Source: Pseudomonadota bacterium (GTDB taxonomy: Bacteria > Pseudomonadota > Gammaproteobacteria > Steroidobacterales > Steroidobacteraceae). From it: DNA of 64,000 nucleotides. The position numbers were made by a program, and so were the translations under genes. The notes below the pieces were generated by a model. That model saw nothing but the letters and a program-made list of their open reading frames with translations, did no database searches and had not been told where the DNA came from. Shown here in pieces: positions 1 to 6,865 of this stretch; within the stretch, counting starts at the first letter, position 1, and every line of letters begins with the position of its first letter. The stretch covers positions 1 to 64,000 of the forward strand of contig JAEWAF010000055.1 of assembly GCA_023391815.1 (NCBI GenBank). Direction: 5' to 3'.

Positions 1-67
1 CGCTCAATCTCACATTCGAGGGTTGGGGGTCGGAGCAGAGTCACGCGCGCAGGCGCAGTTGACGTAT

Positions 68-223
68 CGGCGGCGTCGGGAGTGTCCTAGCGCTTCCCGG
101 CAGCCTCGGACAACATGGATCTTGCCGGGGCAGTGCGCCCAGGGATGGGACCAACGGGCCGAGCGATAGCGAAGGCAGTAGGGGAGCGCGGTGCCGGGAA
201 GCGCTAGGACATTCCCGACGCCG
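68..223. repeat. Long inverted-repeat element (copy 1)
   Basis: Positions 71-102 and 192-223 are reverse complements over 32 bp with one mismatch, enclosing 89 bp. The borders, CGGCGGCGTC at 68-77 and GAGCGCGGTG at 184-193, closely match the borders of a second inverted-repeat structure at 55651-55903. The interior shares GCGCCCAGG with that copy. I therefore read both as members of one dispersed structured repeat family. No transposase is present. Confidence 0.7.
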
Positions 224-427
224 CAGCCCACCGAGGCCTCCGACAACGACGCGACGATAGAAACCTCCAGCGCCGCAGCCCACCGAGGCCTCCGACAACG
301 ACGCGAAGATAGAAACCTCCAGTGCCGCAGCCCACCAACGCCCCCGACAACGAGGCAGCAGTAGAAACGTCCAGCGCCCCAGGGCACCGAGCCCTCCGAC
401 AACGAAGCTGCGATAGAAACGACAAAG
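220..427. repeat. 52-bp tandem repeat, four copies
   Basis: Units begin at 220, 272, 324 and 376, a constant 52-bp period. Each unit has GCCGCAGCCCACC-like, CTCCGACAACGA and ATAGAAAC blocks. Copies 1 and 2 are nearly identical; copies 3 and 4 have drifted. The array starts at the right arm of the inverted-repeat element. Function unknown. Confidence 0.85.
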
Positions 428-453
428 CCGACGCGAACCGCCGAGCGCCATCG

Positions 454-468
454 TTGCGCTCAGTGCAA
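454..468. promoter_or_regulatory. Palindromic operator, site A
   Basis: TTGC-GCTCAGT-GCAA; on the reverse strand it reads TTGCACTGAGCGCAA. It lies 82 bp before the amidohydrolase start and just upstream of the probable -35 box. It matches sites at 1871-1885 and 5157-5171 and contains the T-N11-A spacing of LysR-type boxes. The LysR protein at 4229-5140 is the likely binder (inference). Confidence 0.55.
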
Positions 469-490
469 CGAACTTCGATCGGTGGGCAGA

Positions 491-520
491 TTGACCTGCG
501 GTGCTGGGCGCTTCGATGAT
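491..520 (+). promoter_or_regulatory. Probable sigma-70 promoter for amidohydrolase
   Basis: TTGACC (491-496, five of six consensus matches) and GATGAT (515-520, four of six) are separated by 18 bp. They lie about 30 bp before the ATG at 551 and 22 bp downstream of operator site A. Confidence 0.4.
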
Positions 521-550
521 AGGCGCACGACCATTCCGGGCGAGGAAACG

Positions 551-1879
551 ATGATGATGTGGCGACGGTGCAGGCGTTCGACGCTGTGGGCGATGTTATT
601 GCTGAAGGCGTCGCTCGTGCCCGCCGTATCGTTCGCCGTGCCCACGGCCGTTTTCTCGCAAGCCGCGGCGCCTGCCGGCAGAGTAGCCATCGTGGGTGCG
701 TCCGTGGTGAATGTTGAAGATGGCTCGGTGATTCCCGATGCGGTCGTGCTCATCGAAGGCGATCGCATCAAGGCTGTCGGTCCCGCGTCGAGAGTGAGCG
801 TTCCCGGGGACGCGCAAAAGATTCGCTTGGACGGCAAGTGGCTCGCGCCCGGTCTAATGAATATGCACACCCATTTCGGCCTGAAATTGCCCGGTCCGGC
901 CGGTGCGGCGCTGGAGAACGAAAAGGATATGGAGCTGGTGCTGCGGATGGCGGACAACGCGCGTCAGTCGCTATACGCAGGCGTCACGACCGTGCGCCTG
1001 GTGGGCGAAGAGCACGGGAGTGACTTTGCGCTCAAAGCTGCGATCGACGGCGGTACGGCGCTCGGTCCTCGCATCCAAACAGCAGGAGAGATCATCGCGA
1101 CCACCGGCGGTCACGGCTTTCTCGAAGCCGACGGCACCGCCGAGCTGGCCAAGGCGGTGCGCCAGCAGATCAAGAACGGCGCGACCTGGATCAAGGTCGC
1201 GATCTCCGGCGGCATCTCCGATTCTCACGGCAGCATCGCTGCCTCCACGATGACGCATGAGGAAATGCAAACAGTCATCGAAGTCGCGCATCGAAATGGC
1301 GTGAAGGTGACGGCTCACAACGGTTCGCCGGTCGCGGCGGATGAAGCGCTCGAGCTCGGCATCGATTGTTTCGAGCACGCATATCATCTGACCGAGAAAC
1401 AATTGCGCACGATGAAGGCGAAGGGCGTATGGCTCGTGCCTACCGCGGTCGTGACGGACGAAGGCGCGATGGAGTTTTTCCGGAAGATCGGCTCGCCGCC
1501 GTGGTATCTGGAGCGTGTGAAGAGCACGCGCGTCGATCATCTCAAGATGCTCCAGGCCGCGGTGAAACTCGGCGTGAACATCGCGCTCGGCACCGATCAG
1601 TTTCCATTCGAGCCGAACGCGGGCACGACGGCGACCGTGCGAGAGGCCGAGCTTTATGTGGCTGCGGGCATGTCGCCGCTGCAGGCATTGCAGGCCGCCA
1701 CGCTCAAACCCGCGACTATGCTCGAAATGGATAAAGAGGTGGGCTCGCTCGAGCTCGGCCATTACGCCGACATCATCGCTGTGAACGCCAACCCCGCGCA
1801 GGACATCGCCGCGCTGCGAACCATCAGTTTCGTGATGAAAGGAGGGCAGGTCGTGCGGCACGACCGACCGTTGCAGTGA
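551..1879 (+). CDS. Secreted metal-dependent amidohydrolase
   Basis: A 442-residue member of the amidohydrolase superfamily (TIM-barrel metallohydrolases that cut amide or C-N bonds), of the imidazolonepropionase/Xaa-Pro dipeptidase-like group. Visible metal-site residues are the HTH pair at about 106-108, a lysine in WIKVA (about 215) that may be carbamylated, histidines at about 256 (VTAHNGS) and 276, and the aspartate of ALGTD (about 349). The N-terminus is basic then hydrophobic, an export signal, so the enzyme is probably periplasmic. ATG 551 is chosen because GAGGAAA sits just upstream; an in-frame ATG at 482 lacks a site. It probably belongs with the downstream DapA-like/oxidase block through a shared palindrome. 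Substrate unknown; an N-acyl or dipeptide imino acid would fit the neighbourhood. Confidence 0.85.
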   Translation: MMMWRRCRRSTLWAMLLLKASLVPAVSFAVPTAVFSQAAAPAGRVAIVGASVVNVEDGSVIPDAVVLIEGDRIKAVGPASRVSVPGDAQKIRLDGKWLAPGLMNMHTHFGLKLPGPAGAALENEKDMELVLRMADNARQSLYAGVTTVRLVGEEHGSDFALKAAIDGGTALGPRIQTAGEIIATTGGHGFLEADGTAELAKAVRQQIKNGATWIKVAISGGISDSHGSIAASTMTHEEMQTVIEVAHRNGVKVTAHNGSPVAADEALELGIDCFEHAYHLTEKQLRTMKAKGVWLVPTAVVTDEGAMEFFRKIGSPPWYLERVKSTRVDHLKMLQAAVKLGVNIALGTDQFPFEPNAGTTATVREAELYVAAGMSPLQALQAATLKPATMLEMDKEVGSLELGHYADIIAVNANPAQDIAALRTISFVMKGGQVVRHDRPLQ

Positions 1880-1885
1880 ACGCAA
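1871..1885. promoter_or_regulatory. Palindromic operator, site B
   Basis: TTGCAGTGAACGCAA, overlapping the stop codon of the amidohydrolase gene and ending 81 bp before the DapA-like start. It is almost identical to site C (5157-5171) and matches the reverse strand of site A. Confidence 0.55.
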
Positions 1886-1907
1886 CGTAATGCCGCGCGT
1901 GAGTCTA

Positions 1908-1936
1908 TTGAAAGGGCGCGGCGTTGTTCTTAGCGT
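1908..1936 (+). promoter_or_regulatory. Possible promoter for DapA-like gene
   Basis: TTGAAA (1908-1913) with a 17-bp spacer to TAGCGT (1931-1936). The -10 is poor. It lies between operator site B and the ATG at 1967. Confidence 0.3.
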
Positions 1937-1966
1937 GTCAGCCGTCGAAGCGCAGAAGGTCAAGAC

Positions 1967-2893
1967 ATGGACAGACATTCGGTCCAGTGGCGAGGATACA
2001 TTCCGGCGATCACGACGCCGTTCACCGGCGACGGAGCGCTCGATCTCGATGCGCTGGATCGGTTGTTAGGATGGCTGCATCAAGAACGCATGCACGGCAT
2101 CATCGTCGGCGGCACGCAGGGCGAGTGGTGCACGATCAGCCAGGCCGAGCGCCAGCAGTTGATGCAGGCGGTGGGCCGCAAGCTCAGCGGCAAGATGCCA
2201 CTCATCGCCGGTTGCAGCGGCTACACCGCTCAAGAAGTCGCGGCGCATGCGAAGCTCGCCGCCGATCATGGATTCAACGGCATTCTGGTCACGCCGCCGC
2301 CGTACATGGTGCCGACCGATCGTGAGATTCTCACGTTCTATCGCGACGTCAACGATCGGGTGTCGTTGCCCATTTGCGTTTACAACTGGCCGCCCGGGAC
2401 CAACGTCGATATGTCACTCGAGCTGCTGCAACGGATCGCCGAGCTGTCGAACGTGGTTGCGATCAAGAACTCGACGGCCGACCTGCGCCATTTCGTCAAC
2501 GTGTTCTTCGCGCTGAAAGACAAAGTCCGGGTGTTCGGTGTGCCGATGAACGAGCTAGGCATCCTGCTCGTGCAACAAGGCGCCGATGGCACGATGGGCG
2601 CGGGCGCGGTGCTCGGGCGCGAGCTGCCGGATTACTTCAACGCGATCTGGGACAACGATATCGCTCGTGCTCGAAAGCTCGGCGAAAGAAATGAAGTGCT
2701 GATGGGTGCGTGGTTCAACACGGACTACACCGGCCGCTTCGGTTCGGCACAGGCCATTTTCAAGGCGGCGTTGAACGAGCTCGGATTGCCCGGCGGCTAT
2801 CCGCGGCGTCCGCTGTTGCCGCTGGAGCCCGAAGGCGTGAGGCTCGTGAGAGAAACATTGGTTCGGCTCGGCAAGGTCCATGCACGGGATTGA
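1967..2893 (+). CDS. DapA/NAL-family class I aldolase or deaminase
   Basis: A 308-residue TIM-barrel lyase of the dihydrodipicolinate synthase/N-acetylneuraminate lyase family. The Schiff-base lysine is visible in VAIKNS (K167), the catalytic tyrosine in ICVYNWPP (Y139), and the carboxylate-binding loop as GGTQGEW near residue 48 in place of the usual GTTGE. AGAAGG precedes the ATG at a good distance. Beside a three-subunit imino-acid dehydrogenase operon, the best-fitting role is 1-pyrroline-4-hydroxy-2-carboxylate deaminase of hydroxyproline breakdown. Biosynthetic DapA is less likely, given the catabolic context and altered loop. The pathway assignment is inference; family membership is firm. 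Confidence 0.85.
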   Translation: MDRHSVQWRGYIPAITTPFTGDGALDLDALDRLLGWLHQERMHGIIVGGTQGEWCTISQAERQQLMQAVGRKLSGKMPLIAGCSGYTAQEVAAHAKLAADHGFNGILVTPPPYMVPTDREILTFYRDVNDRVSLPICVYNWPPGTNVDMSLELLQRIAELSNVVAIKNSTADLRHFVNVFFALKDKVRVFGVPMNELGILLVQQGADGTMGAGAVLGRELPDYFNAIWDNDIARARKLGERNEVLMGAWFNTDYTGRFGSAQAIFKAALNELGLPGGYPRRPLLPLEPEGVRLVRETLVRLGKVHARD

Positions 2894-2912
2894 GGGCCAG
2901 TGCGAGTCATTC

Positions 2913-4181
2913 TCAAAAACTCTGCACCAGGTTCGCGGTACTTGCTTTCGGTCTGCGTAGGAGAGTAAAAAGCACGGCGAAGGCCAACAGGGGAATTGCA
3001 CCGGCTGCAATGAACACCGGCGCGTAACCATAATGATCGAGTGTCCAGCCGGTGGCCATGGTGAACACCATGCCACCGGCTCCGGCGCCCATTCCGCCCA
3101 GTCCCACCACTGATCCAACCGAGTCGCGCGGGAACGCATCGGCGCACAACGACATCATATTCGGCGCCCACAAGCCGAAGCCCAGCATCGCGGTGCTGAT
3201 GCCGGCAAAAATCAGAGTGATGCTCACATCGAACGCGGCAGCGATGCCGGCCGTCATCAGCAACATTCCGATCAGCATCACCGTGAGGCGCGCCGGAATC
3301 ACGCTCATCCCTCGACGACACAACAGATCCGAAAGCGCGCCACCTGACACGATGCCCACGCCCTGCGCGGCGAAAGGGATCCATGCGTACTTGCCGATGT
3401 CGGCCGCGCTGAAGCCGGCGCTACGCGTGAGATATTCGGGAATCCAGAAGTAATAGAACCAAACCCAAGGATCGGCGAGAACGCGCGCAGCGATCACGGC
3501 CCAGACGTTGCGTGAGCGAAGCAGGCTGAGATAGGGCGTGCGCGTCAGCGGCGCATCGATTGCCGCATCCTCGCTGATATGGCGCAGCTCTTCGTCTGTG
3601 ATCGCGGGATGCACACGTGGCATGCGATAGAGCCACAGCCAGACCGCGAGCCAAACCAGGCCCACGAGCCCCGTGAGAATGAACGCCCAGCGCCAGCCCA
3701 ACGTGAGATTGATCCATGCGACGATGGGCACGGAGATGACGAGCCCCGCGCTCACGCCCGCGCTCCACAGGCCGGTCGCGAAACCTCGTTCCTTGCGCGG
3801 AAACCACTCGGACACGGCTCTGACGCACGCGGACCAGCTACCTGCTTCGCCCGCCCCGAGCAGGAAGCGATACACCGCGAACGACGCCACACTATTGGCG
3901 AACGCATGCAAGCCAGCTGCGATCGACCACCAACCCATGATGAGCGCGAAGCCCATGCGCGTGCCGATGCGATCGATGAGCCAGCCCGTCACGGGCTGCA
4001 TGAACGTGTACGCCAGCAGAAACGCAGTGAGAATCGACGCGTAACCGGTGTTGCTGATCTGCAGTTCATCGCGCAGCGTTGGCGCGAGCACGGTCAGCAC
4101 CTGGCGATCGACATAGCTGATCGCCGTGGCCGCGAACAGCAGCGACACGATCACCCAGCGAAAGTTGGGAATCTTTTTCAC
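2913..4181 (-). CDS. MFS transporter, anion:cation symporter type
   Basis: A 422-residue, twelve-helix major facilitator of the ACS group (hexuronate/phthalate/galactonate-type carboxylate importers). The first helix carries the SYVDRQVL signature, and WLIDRIGTRMG forms the conserved loop between helices 2 and 3. GAGEAGSW in helix 4 and the WFPRKERG loop are also typical. It lies 47 bp downstream of the LysR gene on the same strand and points away from the oxidase operon, so regulator and permease probably share a transcript. The likely substrate is a small carboxylate or imino acid degraded by the neighbouring enzymes. Confidence 0.85.
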   Translation of the reverse strand: MKKIPNFRWVIVSLLFAATAISYVDRQVLTVLAPTLRDELQISNTGYASILTAFLLAYTFMQPVTGWLIDRIGTRMGFALIMGWWSIAAGLHAFANSVASFAVYRFLLGAGEAGSWSACVRAVSEWFPRKERGFATGLWSAGVSAGLVISVPIVAWINLTLGWRWAFILTGLVGLVWLAVWLWLYRMPRVHPAITDEELRHISEDAAIDAPLTRTPYLSLLRSRNVWAVIAARVLADPWVWFYYFWIPEYLTRSAGFSAADIGKYAWIPFAAQGVGIVSGGALSDLLCRRGMSVIPARLTVMLIGMLLMTAGIAAAFDVSITLIFAGISTAMLGFGLWAPNMMSLCADAFPRDSVGSVVGLGGMGAGAGGMVFTMATGWTLDHYGYAPVFIAAGAIPLLAFAVLFTLLRRPKASTANLVQSF

Positions 4182-4228
4182 AGTGTCAGCGCCGCTCGAA
4201 GCGTTCGGGCGGCGTCATTACCAGGCAC

Positions 4229-5140
4229 TCAGCGGGCGGGCGCGAGCAAGCTCTTCAAATGAGCCTCGATCCGGAGCATCAAGCGATAGACGCCGTTCGG
4301 CACTTGCCGGCCGGTGCGCGTGATCAGGCTGATGCGCGTCGAATTCATCACCGCGTTGTCGATCGGAATCGCGACCAGCTTGCCCTCGCTCAACTGGGGC
4401 TGCGCCAGGAACTCCGGCAGGAACGTGAGGCCGCGGCCGCACTTGGCGAAGTCCTTCAGCAACATCATCGAGTTGGCGATCAGGCCCGGCTCGAGGAACA
4501 CGCCTTCGGCATGCTCGGCTTCGCGCACGATCTGACGAATGCGGAACGAATCTTCCGGCAGGCCGATGCTGAACTGTTTGAGGTCGCCCAGCTTCACGCT
4601 CTTCCGGCCGGCCAGCTCGTGCTTGGGATGCACGATGGCCTTCAACGGCTGTGACAGCGTGAGACGAGCGCGCACCTTCGGATCTTTGGGCACATCGAAG
4701 ATCAGGCCGAAGTGGGCCTCGTCCTCGCGCACCAGCGCGACGGCGTCGTTGGTGCCGCTCATCTTCACGCGCACCGTCAGACCCGGATAGCGTCGCATGA
4801 ATTCCTGGAGCACTTCACTGAATGCGTCGCTGATGAACGCCTCGCCGACCGCGAGATTGATGGTGCCGCTGCGAATACTCCGCAACTCCGCGACGCGGGC
4901 CAGGAACACCTCTTCGTGAGCCTGCATCTCGCGATAGTAGGCAAAGGCGGCGTTGCCGGCCTCGGTCAACTTGATCTTGCGCCGGCCCCCTTCGATCAAT
5001 CGCATGCCCAGTTCCTTCTCGAGCGCGGCGATCTGCCGGCTGATGGATGAAGTGGCGACATTCAGCTCGTCGCTGGCTGCCCGCATCGTCCCGAGCCGCG
5101 CTGCCTCGTACAGATAGCGCAGGCGAATTTCCCCGTGCAT
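4229..5140 (-). CDS. LysR-family transcriptional regulator
   Basis: A 303-residue LysR-type regulator with an N-terminal winged helix-turn-helix (about residues 4-63, including AASDELNVATSSISRQIAALE) and a periplasmic-binding-like effector domain from about 90 to the end. It is divergent from the FAD oxidase operon, the classical LysR arrangement. A TTGC-N7-GCAA palindrome lies 17 bp upstream of its own ATG, with close copies before the amidohydrolase and DapA-like genes. This makes it the probable regulator of the whole block, including itself. The effector is unknown; a pathway intermediate is the usual case. Confidence 0.9.
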   Translation of the reverse strand: MHGEIRLRYLYEAARLGTMRAASDELNVATSSISRQIAALEKELGMRLIEGGRRKIKLTEAGNAAFAYYREMQAHEEVFLARVAELRSIRSGTINLAVGEAFISDAFSEVLQEFMRRYPGLTVRVKMSGTNDAVALVREDEAHFGLIFDVPKDPKVRARLTLSQPLKAIVHPKHELAGRKSVKLGDLKQFSIGLPEDSFRIRQIVREAEHAEGVFLEPGLIANSMMLLKDFAKCGRGLTFLPEFLAQPQLSEGKLVAIPIDNAVMNSTRISLITRTGRQVPNGVYRLMLRIEAHLKSLLAPAR

Positions 5141-5156
5141 GCGTTCTCCCCGATAA

Positions 5157-5171
5157 TTGCAGTAAACGCAA
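5157..5171. promoter_or_regulatory. Palindromic operator, site C
   Basis: TTGCAGTAAACGCAA in the gap between the divergent LysR gene (start 5140) and the FAD oxidase operon. It has the T-N11-A form of LysR boxes and differs from site B at one base. Proximity to the regulator's own start suggests autoregulation. Confidence 0.6.
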
Positions 5172-5235
5172 CGAAGTCGAGTCTATGTTGAGGTCGCATC
5201 CACATTCAATCGGCTGCCGGCGGGTTCGGCAGGTA

Positions 5236-5264
5236 TTGACCGTCCGGATCGGCGCCTGAATCAT
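5236..5264 (+). promoter_or_regulatory. Probable promoter of oxidase operon
   Basis: TTGACC (5236-5241) and AATCAT (5259-5264) with a 17-bp spacer. Transcription would start near 5271, which would exclude the in-frame ATG at 5263 and favour the one at 5290. Confidence 0.4.
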
Positions 5265-5289
5265 GCCGCCGCAAAAGGCTCGAACAACG

Positions 5290-6483
5290 ATGACTCGCTT
5301 CGACGTGGTAGTGCTCGGCGGCGGCTTGGTGGGCTGCGCGGCCGCGTATTACCTGGCCAAGCGGGGCGTCACGGTCCGGGTGGTCGAGCAAGGCGATCTG
5401 AATCGCGAAGCGTCCGGCCGAAACGCCGGGTCGCTGCATTTCCAACTCGAATACCGGCTGATTCGTTACGGCGATGAGCTGGCTTCGCAGTTCGCGCAGA
5501 TCATTCCGCTAAGCCTGGTCGCGCTCGAGGATTGGCGCGGGCTGGAAGCGGAGCTGCGAGCGGACCTCGAAGTAAGCATGCACGGCGGCTTGATCGTCGC
5601 TGAGTCGGATACTGATGTGGCCTTGCTCGAAAAGCGGCAAGCGTTGCAGGAGAAATGGGGACTGGCTTCGCGCTTGCTGTCGGCCCCGGAAGTGCGGCGG
5701 ATTGCTCCTTATCTGGCCGACAGTGTGATCGCGGCCGGCTACTTTCCCCACGAAGGTCATGCGAATCCGCGGCTCGTCGCACCGGCTTTCGCTCGGCGGG
5801 CGGAGGCGTTCGGCGCAAGCATTCAGTCGCAAACCCGGGTGACCGCGCTCATCCGCGATGGCGCCGAGTGGCAGGTCACGATGATCGATCGGGACGGTCG
5901 CACTCAGGAGGTGATGGCTGGGGCCGTGCTCAACGCGGCCGGTGCTTGGGCGGGAGAGATCGGAGCGCTCGCGCATTTACATCTGCCCATCTTTGCGGTG
6001 CCGTTGTCGATGAATGTCATCGATCGGACCACGCCTTTGATTCCTCATTTGGTTCAGCATGCGAGCCAGCGATTGACGCTCAAGCAAGTGGCTGCGGGGA
6101 ACATCCTGGTCGGCGGTGGCTGGCCAGGTCGGTTCGCTCGCGACGGCTTCGGTATGAGCACGCGGCGTGCCGAGCCTGTAATCGAGAATGTGATGGCGAA
6201 CCTCTCGCTGGCGGCGAAGCTCGTGCCTGCGATCGGTCGTCTGCATTTGTTACGTTCGTGGACGGGCGTCACTGGCATCACGACGGATCAGATGCCACTG
6301 CTCGGCGCGGTGCCGGAAGCGCCCGGTTTCTTTGTTGCCGCCGGCGGTGCGGCGTTTACGCATGGGCCGACGTATGCGAGGTTGATCAGTGAGCTGATGG
6401 TGGATGGGCGGGCGTCCGTCGGCATCGATTTATATAGTCCTTCGCGGTTCAGTCATATCAACAATTTCATGGCGTCGGTGTGA
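5290..6483 (+). CDS. FAD-dependent D-amino/imino acid oxidoreductase (beta-type subunit)
   Basis: A 397-residue DAO-family flavoprotein. The Rossmann FAD fingerprint GGGLVGCAAAYYLAKRG lies at the N-terminus, followed by the REASGRNAG flavin loop and the C-terminal GITTDQMPLLG region. Followed by a small ferredoxin-like protein and a BFD-containing FAD/NAD(P) protein, it forms the three-gene set of D-hydroxyproline dehydrogenase, hydrogen cyanide synthase HcnABC and opine oxidases; it corresponds to the substrate-oxidising beta subunit (HcnC/OoxB type). ATG 5290 is preferred because the predicted promoter overlaps the earlier ATG at 5263. The last codons and stop lie inside a 46-bp tandem duplication (6453-6543). 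Confidence 0.85.
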   Translation: MTRFDVVVLGGGLVGCAAAYYLAKRGVTVRVVEQGDLNREASGRNAGSLHFQLEYRLIRYGDELASQFAQIIPLSLVALEDWRGLEAELRADLEVSMHGGLIVAESDTDVALLEKRQALQEKWGLASRLLSAPEVRRIAPYLADSVIAAGYFPHEGHANPRLVAPAFARRAEAFGASIQSQTRVTALIRDGAEWQVTMIDRDGRTQEVMAGAVLNAAGAWAGEIGALAHLHLPIFAVPLSMNVIDRTTPLIPHLVQHASQRLTLKQVAAGNILVGGGWPGRFARDGFGMSTRRAEPVIENVMANLSLAAKLVPAIGRLHLLRSWTGVTGITTDQMPLLGAVPEAPGFFVAAGGAAFTHGPTYARLISELMVDGRASVGIDLYSPSRFSHINNFMASV

Positions 6484-6543
6484 TGGGAGCCCGCTCGGTC
6501 ATATCAACAATTTCATGGCGTCGGTGTGATGGGAGCCCGCTGC
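6453..6543. repeat. 46-bp direct tandem duplication
   Basis: Copies start at 6453 (TCATATCAACAATTTCATGG) and 6499 and are identical up to CCCGCT, covering the last ten codons and stop of the FAD oxidase gene and its 3' flank. The oxidase remains intact; the second copy is non-coding. Perfect identity points to a recent slippage event. Confidence 0.95.
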
Positions 6544-6577
6544 ATGGTTTGTTATAGCGCCGGGCGCGGGAGCAATC

Positions 6578-6865
6578 GTGAGTAAGCGCATCACGGTGGG
6601 CGTTTCACGCCCGGCGCCGGTGAGCATCTTCGTCAACGGTGCGCCGGTGGAAGCGTATGAAGGTGAGTCTGTTCTGACTGCGCTGCTCGCTGCGAGTGTG
6701 CTCACGACGTCACGCGATGGCATTGGGCGGCTGCGCGCGCCCTTCTGCAATATGGGGGTTTGTTTCGACTGCATGGTCGAAGTGGAGGATGTTCCTTCTC
6801 GTGTGCGTGCGTGTCTGATGCCGGTCCGCGCCGGGTTGCGCGTTGTCGTGCCGGACAGTCATTGA
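6578..6865 (+). CDS. [2Fe-2S] ferredoxin-like subunit (gamma-type)
   Basis: A 95-residue plant-type [2Fe-2S] domain related to the N-terminal part of sarcosine oxidase alpha and to HcnA. Four cysteines, C57, C62, C65 and C79 (C-x4-C-x2-C-x13-C), are placed to hold the cluster. GTG 6578 is preceded by GGGAG at about 6 nt. Its stop overlaps the start of the next gene (TGATG), so the two are translationally coupled. It probably passes electrons between the FAD oxidase subunit and the following FAD/NAD(P) subunit. Confidence 0.85.
   Translation: MSKRITVGVSRPAPVSIFVNGAPVEAYEGESVLTALLAASVLTTSRDGIGRLRAPFCNMGVCFDCMVEVEDVPSRVRACLMPVRAGLRVVVPDSH

Larger units (their letters stand above)
1..550. other. 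Repeat-rich non-coding region
   Basis: No convincing gene lies here. The open frames have no ribosome binding site and run through repeats. The stretch holds a long inverted-repeat element (68-223), four tandem copies of a 52-bp unit (220-427), a TTGC-N7-GCAA palindrome (454-468) and a probable promoter (491-520) for the amidohydrolase that starts at 551. Confidence 0.7.

Noticed and set aside
10..519. Open frames of 60-136 codons on both strands through the first 500 bp
   Set aside because: They read through the 52-bp tandem array, lack ribosome sites and show repeated peptide artefacts.
971..1978. 335-codon reverse frame over the first amidohydrolase
   Set aside because: A shadow frame typical of GC-rich coding DNA, rich in Arg/His with no domain; the forward frame has a ribosome site and conserved motifs.
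6544..6585. 13-codon ORF (ATG 6544) with GGGAG upstream whose TAA overlaps the GTG of the ferredoxin-like gene
   Set aside because: It could be a leader peptide, but it is created next to the recent duplication and nothing else supports translation.
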